Source of the DNA: an uncultured bacterium
GTDB lineage: Bacteria > Cyanobacteriota > Vampirovibrionia > Gastranaerophilales > Gastranaerophilaceae
Assembly (NCBI GenBank): GCA_949292185.1
Contig: CASEYP010000029.1
Coordinates: forward strand, 159,435-223,434
Length of the DNA stretch: 64,000 nucleotides
Reading direction: 5' to 3'
Shown: positions 53,601-61,917 of the stretch, piece by piece
How positions within the stretch are numbered: position 1 is the first letter of the stretch
Layout: each line of letters begins with the position of its first letter
Notes under the pieces: model-generated
Told to the model about the DNA's origin: nothing
The model's database searches: none
What the model saw: the letters and a program-made list of their open reading frames with translations, nothing else
Translations under genes and position numbers: made by a program

Positions 53601-54286
53601 TCATCGGTAATAACCTGAAAAGAATCTAAAGCCTTCATATCCTTACTTGAGCTTTGATAAACCATATTAGCGTGGAATTTTGTATCAATATCATAAGGAT
53701 TTTGCTCAGCTTCTCTTTTCATAATTGTAAAGTTGCATTTTAAACCAACACCTTTTTTCTTTAATAGTTTTACATTCAGTTTAGTAATCATATTTACAAG
53801 CTCAATAGTAGCCTGAATAGCAGAATTTGCAGAAGCTGAAAATGTATAATCTTTATTAAATCTAATTATATAAATATCACCACTAATTATCTGACGTCTT
53901 ACATTTAGAGTATGGATATAAGAAACAATCAGAGCATCTAAATTATCCCTAAACTTTTGATATAATTTATTAGAACCTAATTTAGCCTTAACAACATTAC
54001 TATTTGGAAAATCTATTCTTAATACTGCGAAACTATCCGTATTGGATTCACCCATTACGGCACTAACTTCATTTGAAAATCCACATTTTATACACTTAGG
54101 ATTTTTCATTAAATTTATCTTGCCACATTTTGCGCACTTTGTAACAAGAATTTCACCACATTTTTTACACGTGTTTTTAGTATTTATAGTCTTACAAACA
54201 GGGCAAACGATTTTAAGTACCTTCTTACAATTCGGGCACACCATTGCACTTTTACTAATTTCCGCTCCGCACTTTGGACATTCCAT
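50693..54286 (-). CDS. Multidomain protein: zinc ribbons, cyclase-like domain, ATPase-like domain without Walker A, TPR
   Basis: 1197 residues. Residues 1-70 hold three zinc-ribbon pairs (CPKC/CPNC, CPVC/CKKC, CAKC/CIKC). Residues 85-270 look like a divergent class III cyclase fold (SFAVLRIDFPNSN, QIISGDIYIIRFNKD). Residues 340-700 resemble an AAA/STAND ATPase with a Walker B-like strand (NTLIYIENYEKID), but where GxxxxGKT should be it reads ILALKASPMYQPYT. The last 450 residues are helical repeats of the TPR type. The layout recalls cyclase-AAA-TPR signalling proteins of cyanobacteria. Both enzyme sites look decayed, so it may act as a scaffold or sensor. Confidence 0.72.
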   Translation of the reverse strand: MECPKCGAEISKSAMVCPNCKKVLKIVCPVCKTINTKNTCKKCGEILVTKCAKCGKINLMKNPKCIKCGFSNEVSAVMGESNTDSFAVLRIDFPNSNVVKAKLGSNKLYQKFRDNLDALIVSYIHTLNVRRQIISGDIYIIRFNKDYTFSASANSAIQATIELVNMITKLNVKLLKKKGVGLKCNFTIMKREAEQNPYDIDTKFHANMVYQSSSKDMKALDSFQVITDENFYDLYKEHYKMETLNSAMVDGVMKRFFEMDLKEFVNIGEFLRNEEQKEQEDSVDTEVPVFIQSALMDQAKITQDALKQENNIEDDDIYDIEMINFDEIKCSFVKTESINVLDCVTQMLQQIPMGILALKASPMYQPYTLKLLSTVEELGIYDNIVPITCHDDMKYSPYSFFRDLISSIFEYTVSQKLFDSNDFSMFSTIDKGGLVQDLIKLNQRQMSNMEDTREDYCQIFFALLKSIPNTLIYIENYEKIDDSSKFVLEQLFDHFDELNISYLISYDKSYSLHKDSHFLLSRGYYAEVTLAPTPFELIVNGDPVFYKNIMTDFYFQRIAKYACGSTLFLDFAIQYLLESGVYEYTEDSLAMVNPKTIIIPSGLNKLIKRRLNLMKDDAETIRFLTMIILLGTRIDEKTINSLGFKNWEKIAENLAAMGYIYSYNNCIYFSNYNILRECLLEVIKPEDLNKVANDLFELVFVENMPSPVKAFLYDVLAQSEKVVFEWEKLANINLSMGDFAGYLHCSAKILKTLEKYSSSWAEADLIKYKASLYENVSNNMYEYDPEQTKELAEKTLVSLKSEGNNDTYISFCTKMIQGAMAHGDYMYAMNLTHSVLSSMDKCSLDPAAENFSLYVLLMSIIYVKILFNIGAYSDCLDIGYNVLNVLDSEKINSIKYTVITKAEFKLLVSECVGYIALVDILTLNEDVSEFLDISKKLLDFIPSKYDIFVQLQNLIKGQNVSINPSMAGEDMFSAILYHIINAFVAFKSDPTKFAQEIYKSKLIAHEIQMFQFEIFSDLMIGYAYIQLKSFKKASTMIYKIIKLAKEKGMNAIVHLGWYVMSILNISEGNFDIAYGVLNNSNIQMEKQGGISEYLTMLNKVNMYKVLMCLKSQDQAQICLNQASYIVQKYGLNFNLNIDIRKILLENSGNNRPVQNVQKTENASVNKQESVSEQGNTNSTKFDETDSDVINPADFFDN

Positions 54287-54450
54287 ATTTAAATTATATC
54301 ATAGCATCAATGTTTTAAACTAATGCAAAAAGATGATATTACCCTTACAAAAGGTCTTTGAAGTTGTTAAATATATAATAAAAAAATATAAAAATATTTT
54401 TTAAAAAAGGTGATTTATGCTATTATATAAACAAAGCGGGAAATAATTTA

Positions 54451-55533
54451 ATGAGCATAATTGCAGACGATAATGATTTTACAAATACCAAAGCAACAGA
54501 AAAGAAAAATCCTGTTGTAAAACCTGAAGCTGTAGATTTGGATAAAAATTTTGAAAACTGTATTCGTCCAAAATCTTTTGACACCTATATAGGGCAATCT
54601 GCATTAAAAGAAACTCTAAAAATAACAATTCAAGCAGCAAAAAAAAGAGAACAACCGCTTGATCACTTGCTATTTTACGGCCCGCCAGGACTTGGAAAAA
54701 CAACCTTAGCAGGTGTTATAGCTCAAGAAATGGGTGTTGATATAAAAATCACATCAGCACCGGCACTTGAACGACCTCGTGATATTATAGGAATTTTGAT
54801 GTCCCTACAAGGTGGCGAAATTCTATTTATCGATGAAATACATAGATTAAATAAAGTTGCAGAAGAAATTCTCTATCCTGCAATGGAAGATTTTTACCTT
54901 GATATGACAACAGGCAAAAGTCAAACTGTAAAAACACTAAGAGTTCCGCTTCCAAAATTCACCCTAATTGGTGCAACAACAAAAGCAGGAGAACTTTCAG
55001 GACCACTTAGAGACAGATTTGGAATAATCCACAGACTTGAATTTTATACCGATGATGAATTATCAAAAGTAATTAAAAGAACAGCAGGAATTTTAAATAT
55101 AGAAATAGATGATGAAGGCGCTCTAGCGATTGCAAGAAGATCTCGAGGAACACCACGTATTGCAAACCGACTAGTCAAAAGAGTTAGCGATTATGCACTT
55201 GTAAAACATAACGGTAAAATTACAAAAGATATTGCAAACCAATCTTTAGATATTCTAAAAATTGATGAATTTGGACTTGATACAACAGACAGAAACCTTC
55301 TAAAATTAATAATAGAAAAATATGACGGCGGACCTGTCGGAATAGAAACTATCGCTGCAGCCATAGGGGAAGATGTTAGAACAATAGAAGATGTTTGTGA
55401 ACCGTTCTTGCTTCAAGCAGGCTTGCTACAAAGAACACCTCGAGGCAGAAAAGTTTCCCCTGCAACATACAGACATCTTGGCTATAAGACAAAAATTTCT
55501 AACCCAAATATTACACAACAAAGCTTATTTTAA
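54451..55533 (+). CDS. ruvB: Holliday junction branch migration helicase RuvB
   Basis: 360 residues. Marks: [18 protein letters not shown], Walker [12 protein letters not shown], Walker [11 protein letters not shown], sensor 1 [18 protein letters not shown], arginine finger [11 protein letters not shown], and a winged helix at the C-terminus ([19 protein letters not shown]). It drives branch migration with RuvA. The ATG is preceded by a weak GCGGGA site. It starts a plus-strand run followed by a small unknown gene and recG. Confidence 0.95.
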   Translation: MSIIADDNDFTNTKATEKKNPVVKPEAVDLDKNFENCIRPKSFDTYIGQSALKETLKITIQAAKKREQPLDHLLFYGPPGLGKTTLAGVIAQEMGVDIKITSAPALERPRDIIGILMSLQGGEILFIDEIHRLNKVAEEILYPAMEDFYLDMTTGKSQTVKTLRVPLPKFTLIGATTKAGELSGPLRDRFGIIHRLEFYTDDELSKVIKRTAGILNIEIDDEGALAIARRSRGTPRIANRLVKRVSDYALVKHNGKITKDIANQSLDILKIDEFGLDTTDRNLLKLIIEKYDGGPVGIETIAAAIGEDVRTIEDVCEPFLLQAGLLQRTPRGRKVSPATYRHLGYKTKISNPNITQQSLF

Positions 55534-55563
55534 AATTATACATATAGGATTAAATAAATTATT

Positions 55564-55977
55564 ATGATTACACCGATAAATAGCACTAGCAACAATTCAA
55601 ATATAAATTTTAAAGCTAAATTTTTATACTCAGATGATCTAAAAAAAGTAGTAGAATATGCAGTTGAAAAAGGCAAGTTTGATAAACTTAATCAAGCCAG
55701 AAAAAATATAGATTCAGCATTTTTGACTACAAAAATAAAATTTGAAATGTTCAAACCTCAAAACGGACAACCATCAATTAAATTTTCAACTTATAAACCA
55801 AAAAGAAATGCTAACTTACCATATTCAGAAGCTGATTATGATATGACAAAAACCGTTGAATATATAAATCACGGAAGAGACAATCTACTAAAATTTGCAT
55901 TGAATAAAATTATCAAACTCGGTAACGATGCCCCACATAACAATATGTACAAAAATATAATTATTTCTAATAAGTAA
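55564..55977 (+). CDS. Small unknown protein with N-terminal INFKA motif
   Basis: 137 residues. The N-terminus is polar with MITPINSTSNNSNINFKAKF, the motif at residues 14-18 matching that of several other proteins here. The rest is basic and helical, with NGQPSIKFSTYKPKRNANLP, and no signal peptide or membrane helix. Between ruvB and recG with gaps of 30 and 40 bases, but with no sign of a role in recombination. The motif and the basic body suggest a secreted or sorted product. Ribosome site is poor. Confidence 0.6.
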   Translation: MITPINSTSNNSNINFKAKFLYSDDLKKVVEYAVEKGKFDKLNQARKNIDSAFLTTKIKFEMFKPQNGQPSIKFSTYKPKRNANLPYSEADYDMTKTVEYINHGRDNLLKFALNKIIKLGNDAPHNNMYKNIIISNK

Positions 55978-56017
55978 TCAAATTGTAAAATCTATAAAAT
56001 TATTGTACACTCAAACT

Positions 56018-58411
56018 ATGATTGAGAATTTGGATAAAATAAAAGCCGCAATAGATATTGAAGTAAAATATCGATATATTGATATTCACGGCAAAACACA
56101 AAAATTTTCAAGCTTCATAAAAAAAATAGCCCAAGAAAATTATAAAAAATCAAAAAAAAATCCGCGCTGGGCAGTAGTTATAGAAGCTTTTGAAATGTAT
56201 CCTTATGCCTCAGTCCCAGAACGTAGAAAATCAATTGAACACTTTGTAAAAGTTATAAAATCCGAACTTCAAAAAGAAAAGCAAGAGCAACAAGAAGAGG
56301 AAACTCGCCAACAACAAAAATTAAAACACCCATCAGAAGTTGATGTTATGTACATAAAAGGTGTTGGACCTAAAGTTGCTTATAAATTTAACAAACTTGG
56401 AATATTTACCGCACAAGATTTGATGATGTATTTTCCTAAAAAACACATCGACTACTCATCAAGAACACTAATTAGAGATCTTAAAGAAGGGCAAACTACA
56501 ACCGTTTTTGGTTACATCAAATCTGTATCCTCATTTAATACAAGAAATAATTTAGCAATAACAAAAGTTTCAATCGCTGATGAAAGCGGAAGATTTGAAC
56601 TAAACTTTTTTAATGCAAAAGGTAACAAATATCTTCTAGAACGTATGAAAGCTCAATTTCCTCAAAATGCAGGAATTATGATCTCAGGAACCGTAAAAAG
56701 AAACAACTACAATAACCAATTAACAATGGATAAGCCTTCATATTCAATTATGAGCGGTGAATTTTTGGAACATCCGGATTCTAACTTAAATATAGCAAGA
56801 ATAGTTCCAATATACACAGTTTGCGAAGGTTTGAGTATAAAAACTCTTAGAAAAGCCATCTATAATGCTATTGAACTTTATAAAAACGATATCAAAAATA
56901 TTATCCCTGATTTTATACGCGAAAGATTAGGAATTTTAGATAAAAAAACAGCAGTAGAACAAATCCATTTTCCAAAATCAATGGACCTACTTGAGCAAGC
57001 AAGATTTTCGCTGATTTTTGAAGAACTGTTTTTAATCCAATTAAAACTAATACGTCTTAGAGAAACCACAGCCAAAAACATTTCATCATACGCTCTAAAA
57101 GTTCATAAAGACGGCTTAGTTCAACAATTTATAAAGAATCTTCCATTTGAACTTACATCAGGACAAAAACAAGCTGTAAATGAAATTCTAAACGATATGG
57201 ACTCTGATACACCAATGCAAAGACTACTTCAAGGTGATGTAGGTAGTGGTAAAACAGTTGTAGCAACAATAATGCTTCTTGCCGCAATAGAAAACGGATA
57301 TCAAGGAGCATTTATGGCACCTACAGAAATTCTTGCGCAACAACACTACAACAACCTTGTACAATGGCTTACACCAATGGGATTAAGTGTGGGATTATTC
57401 TTAGGAAGTCAAGGAAAACGTGTTAGAAAGAAATTTGAAACAGATTTAAAAAATGGTCAAACTCATATTGCAGTCGGAACTCACGCTCTAATTCAAGAAA
57501 ATGTAGAATTTAACAATCTTGGTGCAATAGTCGTAGATGAACAACATAGGTTTGGAGTTAAACAAAGAAATATTCTAAAGAAAAAATCCCAAAACCCACA
57601 AATTTTAACAATGACCGCAACACCAATTCCAAGAACATTAGCTCTAACAGTTCATGGCGATTTAGATTTAACCGTAATAAATGAACTTCCAAAAGGCAGA
57701 AAGCCTATAAAAACAGCCCTAACAAGTTCGCATAAACAAGTATGGGATCTTATCAAAAAAGAAGTTGAAGCAGGAAGACAAGCCTACATTGTATACCCGC
57801 TAATAGATGAAAGCGAAACTTTATCCGCAAAAGCCGCAACAATTGAAGCTGAAAAACTTCAACAAGAAGTATTCCCTCAATTTAAAATCGGCCTTCTTCA
57901 CGGCAAACTCAAAAACGATGAAAAAGATGAAGTTATGAAAAAATTTAAAGACGGAGAATATGATATTCTTGTTTCAACAACAGTCGTAGAAGTTGGGGTT
58001 GATGTTCCAAATGCTACGGTTATGGTTATTGAAAACGCCGAAAGATTTGGACTTTCTCAACTACACCAATTAAGAGGACGTGTTGGAAGAAACAGCCTTC
58101 AATCATATTGTGTTCTAATTACATCATCAAGAAGTCAAGAAACCCGTGAACGTTTAAGCATAATGACAGAAACGAATGATGGATTTGTTATTGCTGAAAA
58201 AGATTTACAACTTCGAGGTCCTGGTGAATTTTTAGGAACAAGACAATCAGGTCTACCTGACTTAATCATTTCAGATATTGTAAGAGATGCAAAAATTCTG
58301 GAACTTGCAAGAAATGAAGCTATCGATTTTCTAAAAAAATACGACATAAATCAATTCCCGCTATTGCAAAATGTAACCTCACTTGAAATGTTTACAGGAC
58401 TTGATATATAA
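56018..58411 (+). CDS. recG: ATP-dependent DNA helicase RecG with N-terminal extension
   Basis: 797 residues, about 100 more than Escherichia coli RecG. The extra N-terminal part (residues 1-110) is helical and Lys/Glu-rich (NPRWAVVIEAFEMYPYASVP), as I recall for cyanobacterial and plant RecG. Then come the wedge domain (FGYIKSVSSFNTRNN), Walker A GDVGSGKTVVATI, DEQHRFG, TATPIPRTLALT, and the C-terminal RGRVGRNSLQSYCVL, and ending LQLRGPGEFLGTRQSGLPD. It remodels stalled forks. I prefer the ATG at 56018 to the upstream TTG; there is no Shine-Dalgarno, and a -10-like TATAAAAT at 55992 suggests a short leader. Confidence 0.94.
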   Translation: MIENLDKIKAAIDIEVKYRYIDIHGKTQKFSSFIKKIAQENYKKSKKNPRWAVVIEAFEMYPYASVPERRKSIEHFVKVIKSELQKEKQEQQEEETRQQQKLKHPSEVDVMYIKGVGPKVAYKFNKLGIFTAQDLMMYFPKKHIDYSSRTLIRDLKEGQTTTVFGYIKSVSSFNTRNNLAITKVSIADESGRFELNFFNAKGNKYLLERMKAQFPQNAGIMISGTVKRNNYNNQLTMDKPSYSIMSGEFLEHPDSNLNIARIVPIYTVCEGLSIKTLRKAIYNAIELYKNDIKNIIPDFIRERLGILDKKTAVEQIHFPKSMDLLEQARFSLIFEELFLIQLKLIRLRETTAKNISSYALKVHKDGLVQQFIKNLPFELTSGQKQAVNEILNDMDSDTPMQRLLQGDVGSGKTVVATIMLLAAIENGYQGAFMAPTEILAQQHYNNLVQWLTPMGLSVGLFLGSQGKRVRKKFETDLKNGQTHIAVGTHALIQENVEFNNLGAIVVDEQHRFGVKQRNILKKKSQNPQILTMTATPIPRTLALTVHGDLDLTVINELPKGRKPIKTALTSSHKQVWDLIKKEVEAGRQAYIVYPLIDESETLSAKAATIEAEKLQQEVFPQFKIGLLHGKLKNDEKDEVMKKFKDGEYDILVSTTVVEVGVDVPNATVMVIENAERFGLSQLHQLRGRVGRNSLQSYCVLITSSRSQETRERLSIMTETNDGFVIAEKDLQLRGPGEFLGTRQSGLPDLIISDIVRDAKILELARNEAIDFLKKYDINQFPLLQNVTSLEMFTGLDI

Positions 58412-58420
58412 AATTAAGAC

Positions 58421-58837
58421 TTAGTACATTATTTGTACATTAACTTGTCTTGCACGAGCCTTATTATCAAAATCAACTAATATAACCTGCTGCCACTGTC
58501 CTAATTGCAAAACCCCGTTTATAAGCGGAACATGAGTGGAATTTCCGACAATAGAAGCCCTGATATGTGCGTAACCATTACCATCGTGCCACATTTCATC
58601 ATGGTGATACTTAGCATCCATCGGTGCAATACGCTCTAACGCTTCCGGCAAATCCACCAGTAACCCAGGCTCAAATTCAATATTTGTAACAGATACAGTA
58701 CTTCCTTGCGCATAGATAAATACTATAGCATTTTGAAGTTCATGACTGTATACAATATTTCGTATTTGCGGAGTTATGTCAATTATATCCGTGTTTCCCT
58801 TAGTATGAACTGTGAAAACATCATTTATTATAGTCAT
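58421..58837 (-). CDS. YjbQ family protein (UPF0047)
   Basis: 138 residues, a normal length. Family marks: N-terminal FTVHTKGNTDIIDITPQI, the middle NIEFEPGLLVDLPEALERIAP (quoted in part), the His-rich YHHDEMWHDGNGYAHIRAS, and GQWQQVILVDFDNKARAR at the C-terminus. YjbQ has a weak thiamin-phosphate synthase activity in some bacteria; its real role is not clear. It is convergent with recG, and only 9 bases separate the ends. Confidence 0.9.
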   Translation of the reverse strand: MTIINDVFTVHTKGNTDIIDITPQIRNIVYSHELQNAIVFIYAQGSTVSVTNIEFEPGLLVDLPEALERIAPMDAKYHHDEMWHDGNGYAHIRASIVGNSTHVPLINGVLQLGQWQQVILVDFDNKARARQVNVQIMY

Positions 58838-58910
58838 TTTCCCTAAATATACCCCTTTTTTATTAATTTTATAAGGTAAAAACTAAAATTCAATTAGAGT
58901 TAAAGTAATA

Positions 58911-59501
58911 TTAAAAACGTTTAATAATAACAAGATTTCTTGTTAACTTTTCTTCTAGGGGCAATTCATATTCAATTATATCCACAATTTTTGCATTATA
59001 TTTTTTTAAAATATTTTTAGCTTCTTCAATTTCTTCAGGAGTTTTTCTTGACTTATACGCAACAAAATAACCATTCTTCTTCAATTTAGGCAAAGCATAT
59101 TCACAGATATTTTTCAAAGACGAAACAGCACGAGATGTTACAACATCATATTTTGCGTCAAAATTTTCAACTCTTGAACACACAGGTTCCAAATTATTTA
59201 TTCCAAGCTTCTCTTTCATAGAAGAAATTGCTCTGATTTTTTTTGCAATACTATCAACAGCCGTAACTTTTATATCTTTATAAGTCAAAGCAATAGGCAC
59301 AGCAGGAAACCCACCACCTGTTCCTATATCTAATAAAGTTTTGCATAAACCATACTTATCAAAAAACTTTTCTATCGCCAATGAATCATATATATGCTTT
59401 TCCCATAAAAACTTTTCATCATTTTTTGATATCAAATTAACTTTGGAATTTTCTTCCAAAAAAGCTTCCATATATTCTTTATAAAATTCTTTATTTGCCA
59501 T
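58911..59501 (-). CDS. rsmG: 16S rRNA (guanine-N7) methyltransferase RsmG
   Basis: 196 residues, slightly short for the family but complete. The SAM motif LLDIGTGGGFPAVPIALTY, followed by AVDSIAKKIRAISSM and DVVTSRAVSSLKNICEYALP, identifies it. RsmG methylates G527 (Escherichia coli numbering) of 16S rRNA. It is the last gene of the minus-strand signalling operon, with the start overlapping the stop of the NTPase gene by 11 bases. In most bacteria it sits near gidA or parA; not here. Confidence 0.93.
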   Translation of the reverse strand: MANKEFYKEYMEAFLEENSKVNLISKNDEKFLWEKHIYDSLAIEKFFDKYGLCKTLLDIGTGGGFPAVPIALTYKDIKVTAVDSIAKKIRAISSMKEKLGINNLEPVCSRVENFDAKYDVVTSRAVSSLKNICEYALPKLKKNGYFVAYKSRKTPEEIEEAKNILKKYNAKIVDIIEYELPLEEKLTRNLVIIKRF

Positions 59502-61911
59502 ATTTTTCCTGATACAATTTAAGATTTTGTTCTGTTACTCGTTTTTTAACATCTTCCAATCGTTCTGTTATTTTATCTAAATTATCTTTTGTAAATGAAA
59601 CTTTTGCAACATTATACGCTTGAATAAAATACTTGTATGCAAATTCCATATTACGTCTTACAAAATAAAAATCACCTAATTCCAATAATGCACCTGCAAT
59701 ATAAAACGGATCCTTTGTCATTTGCGCATATTCTAGAGCCATATTCATATATTCCAAAGCTTTAATATCATCTTTTGATGCAAAAATTTCAGCTAAATGA
59801 ATAGCAGAATTATACAGCCCGTGATAATTTTTCATAATATTATCAACTTTTATACTTTCACTATAATATTTAATAGCTAATTTTGAACTACCGGCTTCAT
59901 CATACAATTGTGCAAGATTTGACAAAGCTCTTGATAGGTAATTATTATGCTTAGGATTATAATCAGTTTCTATGCACTTTTTATAATACATTGCAGCATC
60001 ATTAACCTCATCCAATTCATCACAAACCGCTGCATATTTATAATACAACTCAGTAACTATAGATTTATCTGTTGATATTTCAACATAAGGAAGAGCTTGC
60101 TTGTAATATTTATACTCTAAATTTACATCATCTGATAATTTAGCTAATGCCATTTTTACTCTTACCATAAGTTCATTTGGTAAATTCTCGGTCTTTTCCA
60201 ATTCTTCCAATATAAATTTAGCATTATCATGCTTATACATAAGGTAATATATATTTGCGATAGAGAGCTTTGTTTCACAGACTTTCACAAAATTTGAAGC
60301 ATTATAATAAAAATCCTGAGCCTGAGTATAATATTCTAACGCCTCATACCAATGAGAAAGTTTTTGATAAGCCTGAGCAAGCTTTGTATAAATCACTGGC
60401 AAAAATGTATAAAAATCATCATCATCTTTTTTCGTTAATGCTGTTTGATAAAGCATTATAACCTTTTTATAATTATAATTTTGTTCTTCTTGTTTTGCAG
60501 AGTTTAATATCTGCTGCAAACTCATATTAGAACTTTCTTTTTCAAATTTTGTATCTTCAACAGTAGAAGTTATAAAATCTTTTATTGAATCTGCAATATC
60601 ATCCAAAACAGCTTCATCTTCAATAATAAAGCTGATTTTATTAATTTTATCTTCTTTTGATTCTTCCACATCAACAGGTTTTGAAACTTCAATATCTTGG
60701 GATTTTTCCGGAGCCTTAGCAACCAACATATCAGGTCTTTGAATTGTAAACGGCTGAATCGCATTTGGATTTATCACAGGTTTTTTCGGAATAAACATAC
60801 TGTGATACTCAATTTCATTTCTCATTGTCTGACGTGATAATTTCAAATCTCTTTCTAACGGTTTTAAAGGCAATTGAGTATTATACAAATCAATACACGC
60901 AGTATGCAATTTTATCATTACGTTTTCAGGAATTTGATTTTCTAATACCGCACGGAAATTATCTTTTAAATATAAGCATTCACCATCAACCGATAATATT
61001 GAATTTGAAATAAAAAACATTACCCTTGATTCATCATACAGATGCAATGATTTCAAAAGGTTCACATGTATTGGAATTCTCATAACCGTAAGCAGCCTGA
61101 ATAAATGTGCTGATACCGGATCTACTAAAGATAGAGCCTCTCTTGTAATAAATTCAGGAAATCCCATATAACTTTTTGAAAATAATTCCAAAAAATTAAC
61201 AAGCGTTAACTGCCTCAAATTCATAATATTTAAAGCCAAAGTCAAATAGTTATAATAACCTTTTGATATTTTATATAACTCATTTGAAATTACGCCAATT
61301 TGTTTGATATCGTGATTTTTTAAATATTTTTCAAAAATCTTTTGTGAAAAAGGAAGCATTGTAACTTTGTCATATTCCACATCAACAAAATCTTCATAAT
61401 GAAATGCCTTAGAAATCATTATAATCTTTATGTTAGGAAACTTCATCAAATGCTTAATAAAGTTCAATATTTCAGCCTTATTGCCCTTCATAACATCGTC
61501 AAAAGAATCCAAAACAATTAGTATTGGGCGAGTAATTGTATTAAAATATGAACCAATTTTCTGAGTAAAATTCTCGACCTTAATTTTGGGCGGAACAAAT
61601 TTCCCCATAAGTGAATATGTTCTAAAAGTTTCAAAAAAACTCAAAAACATATCATCAAGAATTGTTGTTTCTAAACACGTATAATGCAACAACAAAGCAC
61701 CTAAAGACATATAAGATACAGCAAAATCTACAACGAGAGTTTTCCCGCTACCTTTAAAGCCATTTACAAGCATCAAATTTTTATCACCTTGCAAAAACTC
61801 ACAAATTTGTCCAATTTGCTTTTCATTATTTTCAAGCAAACACGGATCTATTGCGCATTCTTTTGGGACATCTTTAATATTAATAGGTGTTTCTAAAAAA
61901 TCTGTTCTCAT
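59491..61911 (-). CDS. STAND-type NTPase with C-terminal TPR array
   Basis: 806 residues. The N-terminal ATPase has Walker A NGFKGSGKTLVVDFAVSY, Walker B PILIVLDSFDD, and a winged-helix-like part to about residue 330. A disordered, Glu/Lys-rich linker (about 370-450) follows. From residue 455 to 780 come six or seven TPRs (DDFYTFLPVIYTKLAQAYQK, AALKYYSES-type). Such proteins act as signal switches that assemble after ligand binding. It sits 6 bases downstream of the CHASE2-GGDEF gene, so it may respond to that signalling pathway. It has some likeness in layout to the 50693 protein but keeps its Walker A. Confidence 0.82.
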   Translation of the reverse strand: MRTDFLETPINIKDVPKECAIDPCLLENNEKQIGQICEFLQGDKNLMLVNGFKGSGKTLVVDFAVSYMSLGALLLHYTCLETTILDDMFLSFFETFRTYSLMGKFVPPKIKVENFTQKIGSYFNTITRPILIVLDSFDDVMKGNKAEILNFIKHLMKFPNIKIIMISKAFHYEDFVDVEYDKVTMLPFSQKIFEKYLKNHDIKQIGVISNELYKISKGYYNYLTLALNIMNLRQLTLVNFLELFSKSYMGFPEFITREALSLVDPVSAHLFRLLTVMRIPIHVNLLKSLHLYDESRVMFFISNSILSVDGECLYLKDNFRAVLENQIPENVMIKLHTACIDLYNTQLPLKPLERDLKLSRQTMRNEIEYHSMFIPKKPVINPNAIQPFTIQRPDMLVAKAPEKSQDIEVSKPVDVEESKEDKINKISFIIEDEAVLDDIADSIKDFITSTVEDTKFEKESSNMSLQQILNSAKQEEQNYNYKKVIMLYQTALTKKDDDDFYTFLPVIYTKLAQAYQKLSHWYEALEYYTQAQDFYYNASNFVKVCETKLSIANIYYLMYKHDNAKFILEELEKTENLPNELMVRVKMALAKLSDDVNLEYKYYKQALPYVEISTDKSIVTELYYKYAAVCDELDEVNDAAMYYKKCIETDYNPKHNNYLSRALSNLAQLYDEAGSSKLAIKYYSESIKVDNIMKNYHGLYNSAIHLAEIFASKDDIKALEYMNMALEYAQMTKDPFYIAGALLELGDFYFVRRNMEFAYKYFIQAYNVAKVSFTKDNLDKITERLEDVKKRVTEQNLKLYQEKYGK

Positions 61912-61917
61912 ATATTG

